From the NCBI GenBank assembly GCA_015062015.1, contig SUVM01000005.1:1-38151 (forward strand): 38,151 nucleotides of DNA, in the 5' to 3' direction. The DNA is from Akkermansiaceae bacterium (GTDB taxonomy: Bacteria; Verrucomicrobiota; Verrucomicrobiia; Verrucomicrobiales; Akkermansiaceae). How positions within the stretch are numbered: position 1 is the stretch's first letter; each line of letters begins with the position of its first letter. The notes under the pieces are model-generated. The model was not told the DNA's origin, did no database searches, and worked only from the letters and a program-made list of their open reading frames with translations. Positions 34,810 to 38,151 of this stretch are shown here, piece after piece. The translations under genes were made by a program, and so were the position numbers.

Positions 34810-34844
34810 GCCGCACTCCGCTTTCTTGCGGGGTGCGGCTTTTT
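34810..34844 (+). terminator. Terminator of the acyl-CoA synthetase gene
   Basis: 12-bp stem (34810-34821 and 34828-34839, one G-T pair), six-base loop, then TTTTT at 34840-34844. Confidence 0.88.
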
Positions 34845-34925
34845 ACGGCTGTAGCGCAAAGCCGGTATGGTATTATAAACCGGCGCATGTAAAAAAGCTT
34901 GATTTTTTCCGGGAAATGAGGCAGT

Positions 34926-36434
34926 ATGGGCTCCCCGCATACGTTTTCAAGTATTATGGCAGCTTCCATCAAAATCGGTATCATTCAAAATGCCCCGCTT
35001 ACGGCGGATCTTTCCAATAACCTGCGCCAAATCGTGCAAGGATACAGAGAGTGTCTGGACCACGGCGCAACGCTTATCGTGGCTTCGGCCTATGCCTTAT
35101 GCGGTGCCGGGGTAAAAGACTTGGCAGACCGGGGCTCGTTTTTGCAACAAACGGCAGCCGCGTTGCAATGTTTGTCTCGCGAGCTGGGAGAAACACCGTT
35201 GCTACTTGGGGCCTATACGCCGATGGGGGCTTTGTTGACAAATGCAGATGATGACGATGATTTTGCCGCCGAAGACGCATTGCCCGAACAGCCTGTGCGC
35301 GGCATGCTTGTGCCATACCTGCTGGAGCACGATTGTGTAACGGAGCTGGAGGACGGCGAGGTGATAGAGCTCGATGAATTGGCAATCTATGTAGATATAT
35401 CTCAAGAAGAAGTATTGATGAATGAGGAAGACGTGAACCTCATTGTCCATTTATCCCCGGAATCCTGGCATGCCAACGCAGCACAGGCAGAGGAAACGCG
35501 CTGCCGCTGGGAGGCGGACTCCAACTATTGCCCGGTTGTAACGGTACACCCTGTCGGCACGGCAGAAGAGCTTGTGTACGGCGGAGGCAGTGCTATATAC
35601 AAGCCCGGCAATGCCACTCAGGCACGCTTACCCTTCTTTACCACGGCAGCTAAAGTTGCCGCTGTATCCGGCAAAGTTACGGCCAGAGCCCTGCCCGCAG
35701 CGGATGAATTGCTGGCACAGGCCATTGAACAAGGGATACGAGATACCGTAAAGAACAACGGCTACACCGGTGTCTGCATCCCCATGGATTCTCCCCATGC
35801 GGCTCTACTGGCAATCCTCTGCAAAGAAGCATTGGGGGCCAAGCATGTGCACGCCGTTACCTTCTGCGGACAAATGGCTGTGGCAAAAGAGCTTGGGCTT
35901 GTGTGCCGCAATTACCAAGGTACGGCATTGCCCTCCGTTTTAGACGCATCTGCAGATGCCTCGCTGCAAACGGCAGAGCGCTTGCGCCTGCAAAGTGCTC
36001 TTTGCACTACCTATGCAGAGGCCAACGGGCTGATGCCCTTATGCCCCCTGACGCGCCACGAGCTGATGACGGGAGCCTTTACCCTGTACGGAGACAGCTG
36101 CGGCTACTTGGCGCCGCTGGGTAATTTATACCGCATGGACGCACACATGCTCTGCGAATACTTTAAGGAGAAATACAGCAACATCCTCGGCAGCTTGGCA
36201 GAGCCGGATTCTCCCCGGACGGACAGAATCATCCACGAGTTGGCGGATCGCAACATCAGTGCCGGTACCTTGCTGCAAGAGCATATTTGCCCGTTTGCAG
36301 AAGACGACATTCGCAAAGTGCAACGCCGCATCATCGGCTCGGCACTCAAACGCACGCAAACACCCATGGTATTGCATGTAGATGCAGAGAGCGAGCGCAT
36401 CTCTCTGCCGGTGCATCATCGCCTCAACGACTGA
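34926..36434 (+). CDS. NadE-like protein (nitrilase plus NAD synthetase domains) lacking catalytic residues; probable pseudoenzyme
   Basis: A 502-residue protein with the two-domain plan of glutamine-dependent NAD synthetase. Family features remain: IGIIQNAPLTADLSNNL (17-33), VTVHPVGTAEELVYGGGS (205-222), ELMTGAFTLYGDSCGYLAPLGNLYR (379-403, with gaps in identity). But the nitrilase Glu of the FPELALSG motif is Ala55, the Lys segment is replaced by an acidic insert (DDDDDFAAED), the CED nucleophile motif reads YVDIS, the SGGxDS P-loop reads MDSPHA (287-292), and GTGNKSE reads CPLTRHE. It should not make NAD as such; a binding or regulatory role is inference. GAGG lies 4 bases before the ATG; an ATG at 34956 is an alternative start. 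Confidence 0.82.
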   Translation: MGSPHTFSSIMAASIKIGIIQNAPLTADLSNNLRQIVQGYRECLDHGATLIVASAYALCGAGVKDLADRGSFLQQTAAALQCLSRELGETPLLLGAYTPMGALLTNADDDDDFAAEDALPEQPVRGMLVPYLLEHDCVTELEDGEVIELDELAIYVDISQEEVLMNEEDVNLIVHLSPESWHANAAQAEETRCRWEADSNYCPVVTVHPVGTAEELVYGGGSAIYKPGNATQARLPFFTTAAKVAAVSGKVTARALPAADELLAQAIEQGIRDTVKNNGYTGVCIPMDSPHAALLAILCKEALGAKHVHAVTFCGQMAVAKELGLVCRNYQGTALPSVLDASADASLQTAERLRLQSALCTTYAEANGLMPLCPLTRHELMTGAFTLYGDSCGYLAPLGNLYRMDAHMLCEYFKEKYSNILGSLAEPDSPRTDRIIHELADRNISAGTLLQEHICPFAEDDIRKVQRRIIGSALKRTQTPMVLHVDAESERISLPVHHRLND

Positions 36435-36461
36435 TAAACCCACCGCCTTTACCAACACACA

Positions 36462-36506
36462 CGCAGCGGGCTGATGCGATGAACAGCCCGCTGCGCGCTT
36501 TTTTTT
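36462..36506 (+). terminator. Terminator of the NadE-like gene
   Basis: Perfect 12-bp stem CGCAGCGGGCTG (36462-36473) and CAGCCCGCTGCG (36484-36495), ten-base loop, then a run of eight T at 36499-36506. Confidence 0.9.
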
Positions 36507-36518
36507 CGTATCTCCGCT

Positions 36519-37070
36519 TTATGCTTGCTTAGGTTGCGGGGTTAATGAAAGGAACAACAACGCCCAACCGGAGAATATCATCTCCACGGCAATAATGGTG
36601 CCAATAAGCCATAAGGAAGAATTAGGCCAGCTCCATACCACCATTGCTCCCAGTACGAGGGACACAATGGCATTGAATACACGCCACGGTGTACCCGGCT
36701 GCGCACGCAGATTCACTGCCGTAATCAGCCGCAAAATGCCCCCTGCCAGTAACGCAATGCCGATAACCAGCGTAAGCAATGCCATAGAGCTGAACGGTAA
36801 CAACACCATCGCAGAACCTACAACCAAATAGAGCACGCCGGAAAACAAACTCCACAAACGTTGCCCTGCACGGGTAAATACATGGAATAAATGCACCACG
36901 CCCAGCACCAAAAGCACAAAACCCGCCACCCAAACAGCAGCTGTGCCCAACAGCATCGGGAAACTCAGCATCGCAAAGCCCAATACCAACTCCAACACGG
37001 CTAATATAGCAGAAAACCAGGAGTTACCCATCACTTTGCTACCAACAAAAACACTATTTGTATTCATCAT
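36519..37070 (-). CDS. HdeD-like (DUF308) membrane protein
   Basis: A 183-residue inner-membrane protein with six hydrophobic segments arranged as three helical pairs, as in the HdeD family linked to acid resistance in enterobacteria. Seen are LELVLGFAMLSFP, LVVGSAMVLLPFSS and the final hydrophilic tail LTPQPKQA. Its ATG follows the superoxide dismutase TAA with no gap; a second ATG is the next codon. Translation is therefore probably coupled, which suggests a joint stress-response unit. The exact role of the family outside enterobacteria is unknown. Confidence 0.85.
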   Translation of the reverse strand: MMNTNSVFVGSKVMGNSWFSAILAVLELVLGFAMLSFPMLLGTAAVWVAGFVLLVLGVVHLFHVFTRAGQRLWSLFSGVLYLVVGSAMVLLPFSSMALLTLVIGIALLAGGILRLITAVNLRAQPGTPWRVFNAIVSLVLGAMVVWSWPNSSLWLIGTIIAVEMIFSGWALLFLSLTPQPKQA

Positions 37071-37703
37071 TTACAGTACGGTTAAATATAATTTTTCTAC
37101 GAACCCCCAGTTAATATGCTCAACAAAACGCTCCACATAGCCTTTCCTGTCATTCTTCCATGTCAGGTAATAAGCATGCTCCCACACATCGCAAGCAACC
37201 AGCGGTATAAAACCGGCTACTACGCCGTCTTGGTGGCGGCTCAGCTCTGCAATGGTTAATTTTTTACTCAGAGGGTCCACCCCCATCACTGCCCAACCGC
37301 TGCCGGGAAGCCCGCCGGCAATAGCGGCAAATAAATGACGGAAGGAATGCACCGAGCCAAAGGATTCTTCTATTTTGTCGCGCAACACACCGGCAGGAGA
37401 GCCCCCGGCAAATGGGCTCATATTGTACCAATAGAGAGAATGCAACACATGCCCGCCCAAATTAAAGGCCAAGCGGTGGGTTGCATCGGCTGCAAGTTCA
37501 AACTTTTCCGAAGCTCGGCAAATGGCATCCAACTCATCCGCCGCTTTGTTGGCCCCTGCTACATAAGCAGCATGGTGCTTATCGTGGTGCAGTATCATGG
37601 TTTCCGCACTTACCAACGGCGATAGCTCCGATACATCATAAGGTAGCGGGGGCAATACATAACGCCCGTCTGCGTACCCTTTTGTGTGGCATAAACTTTT
37701 CAT
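37071..37703 (-). CDS. Superoxide dismutase, Fe/Mn family
   Basis: Cytoplasmic enzyme converting superoxide to oxygen and hydrogen peroxide. With ATG at 37703 it has 210 residues; a TTG at 37718 would add five. Metal ligands are visible: His39 in MILHHDKHHAAYV, His88 in GGHVLHSLYW, Asp172 and His176 in CDVWEHAYYL. The GGHxxHS form and the HQD segment resemble the manganese branch, but metal use cannot be fixed from sequence. HdeD follows directly. A gut anaerobe keeping an SOD fits oxygen exposure at the mucosa; that is inference. Confidence 0.94.
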   Translation of the reverse strand: MKSLCHTKGYADGRYVLPPLPYDVSELSPLVSAETMILHHDKHHAAYVAGANKAADELDAICRASEKFELAADATHRLAFNLGGHVLHSLYWYNMSPFAGGSPAGVLRDKIEESFGSVHSFRHLFAAIAGGLPGSGWAVMGVDPLSKKLTIAELSRHQDGVVAGFIPLVACDVWEHAYYLTWKNDRKGYVERFVEHINWGFVEKLYLTVL

Positions 37704-37751
37704 GCAGGTCTGACACAAGCGCCCTGCCGAACGTTAAAAAATTGATAGCCA

Positions 37752-38151
37752 TTACTTCCAATCCATGCAAATAACCGTCACATTATCTGCATAGGGATTA
37801 TTTAATGCCTCGCAAGCTGCCACAATGCGGGAGGATAAGTTGCCTTCCCGTTGCTCGAACATACGGCGCACGGGGTCGGATATAAGGGGACTATCCAACA
37901 AATCATCTGCCCCATCGGTAGTCAACACTATGCGGTCGCCCGGCAACAAGGGGTATGGCACAGCCGGAGAGTCCACCAAAGCCGGGGGCTCCCCGGTAAG
38001 CGCAGAACGCAGGGAATAGCCCGCATGCTTGGCTTCTTCGTAGGTTAAACTGCCGGCATGCACATATTGCATATATACGGCACGCATGGAGTGGTCCTCG
38101 TTCAATCTCACCAAGCGGTCATGGCGCCATAAGTATAAAGGGGAGTCGCCC
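37752..38151 (-). CDS. PP2C-type serine/threonine phosphatase, C-terminal part (5' end outside window)
   Basis: The frame enters from the window edge, where it reads GDSPLYLWRHDRL and NEDHS, the PP2C motif seen as GDSRxYL and LTxDHS in homologues. It continues with LLPGDRIVLTTDGADDLL, a metal-Asp motif, and ends with NPYADNVTVICMDWK (DNVT motif). About 133 residues are visible. PP2C phosphatases reverse Ser/Thr phosphorylation, often paired with Hanks-type kinases; no kinase is in view. The superoxide dismutase gene begins 48 bases downstream on the same strand. Confidence 0.85.
   Translation of the reverse strand, partial: GDSPLYLWRHDRLVRLNEDHSMRAVYMQYVHAGSLTYEEAKHAGYSLRSALTGEPPALVDSPAVPYPLLPGDRIVLTTDGADDLLDSPLISDPVRRMFEQREGNLSSRIVAACEALNNPYADNVTVICMDWK

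Overview
The window is an ordinary bacterial chromosome segment with one small decayed patch. It looks like a Verrucomicrobiota bacterium, probably a gut relative of Akkermansia. That is inference from gene content and style: a NahK-type hexosamine kinase next to a sugar nucleotidyltransferase, an ADP-forming acetate-CoA ligase, an orphan nuoA, many secreted or membrane proteins of unknown role with HEAT, Sel1 or ankyrin repeats, and few Shine-Dalgarno sites. No rRNA or marker gene settles the taxonomy.

Layout. 1-480: end of the ATP synthase operon (atpD tail, atpC). 600-3700, minus: a small exported protein, an unknown protein and a RecQ-type helicase. 3700-6750, plus: UDP-glucuronate decarboxylase-like epimerase, then pyrF, thyA and folA (pyrimidine, thymidylate and folate). 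6850-8600: a small exported basic protein, tRNA-Ser(UGA) and about 0.9 kb of decayed or orphan sequence with a possible integrase start and two small ORFs. 8636-13899, minus: ankyrin/coiled-coil membrane protein, POT-like MFS transporter, ilvD. 14006-16155, plus: OsmC-family protein, membrane protein, repeat-rich lipoprotein, TlyA methyltransferase. 16248-22094, minus: NahK-like kinase and nucleotidyltransferase, metH. 22193-29952, minus: nuoA, alr, a 1153-residue HEAT/thioredoxin-like membrane protein, a Sel1-repeat protein, dxr. 30065-36434, plus: rnpB, a CoaE-Rho fusion, ADP-forming acyl-CoA synthetase, and a NadE-like protein that has lost the hallmark residues of both active sites. 36519-38151, minus: HdeD-like protein, superoxide dismutase, and a PP2C-type phosphatase running off the window.

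Standouts: (1) dephospho-CoA kinase fused in frame to full-length Rho, with the Rho primary RNA-site aromatics replaced; (2) a probable NadE pseudoenzyme; (3) many genes with a -35/-10 promoter whose -10 ends only 6-9 bases before the start codon and with no usable ribosome site, implying leaderless mRNAs; (4) a perfect 13-bp inverted repeat covering the -35 boxes of the divergent dxr and rnpB promoters; (5) the large HEAT/CxxC membrane protein. No CRISPR array, complete prophage, insertion sequence or recognisable defence system was seen.
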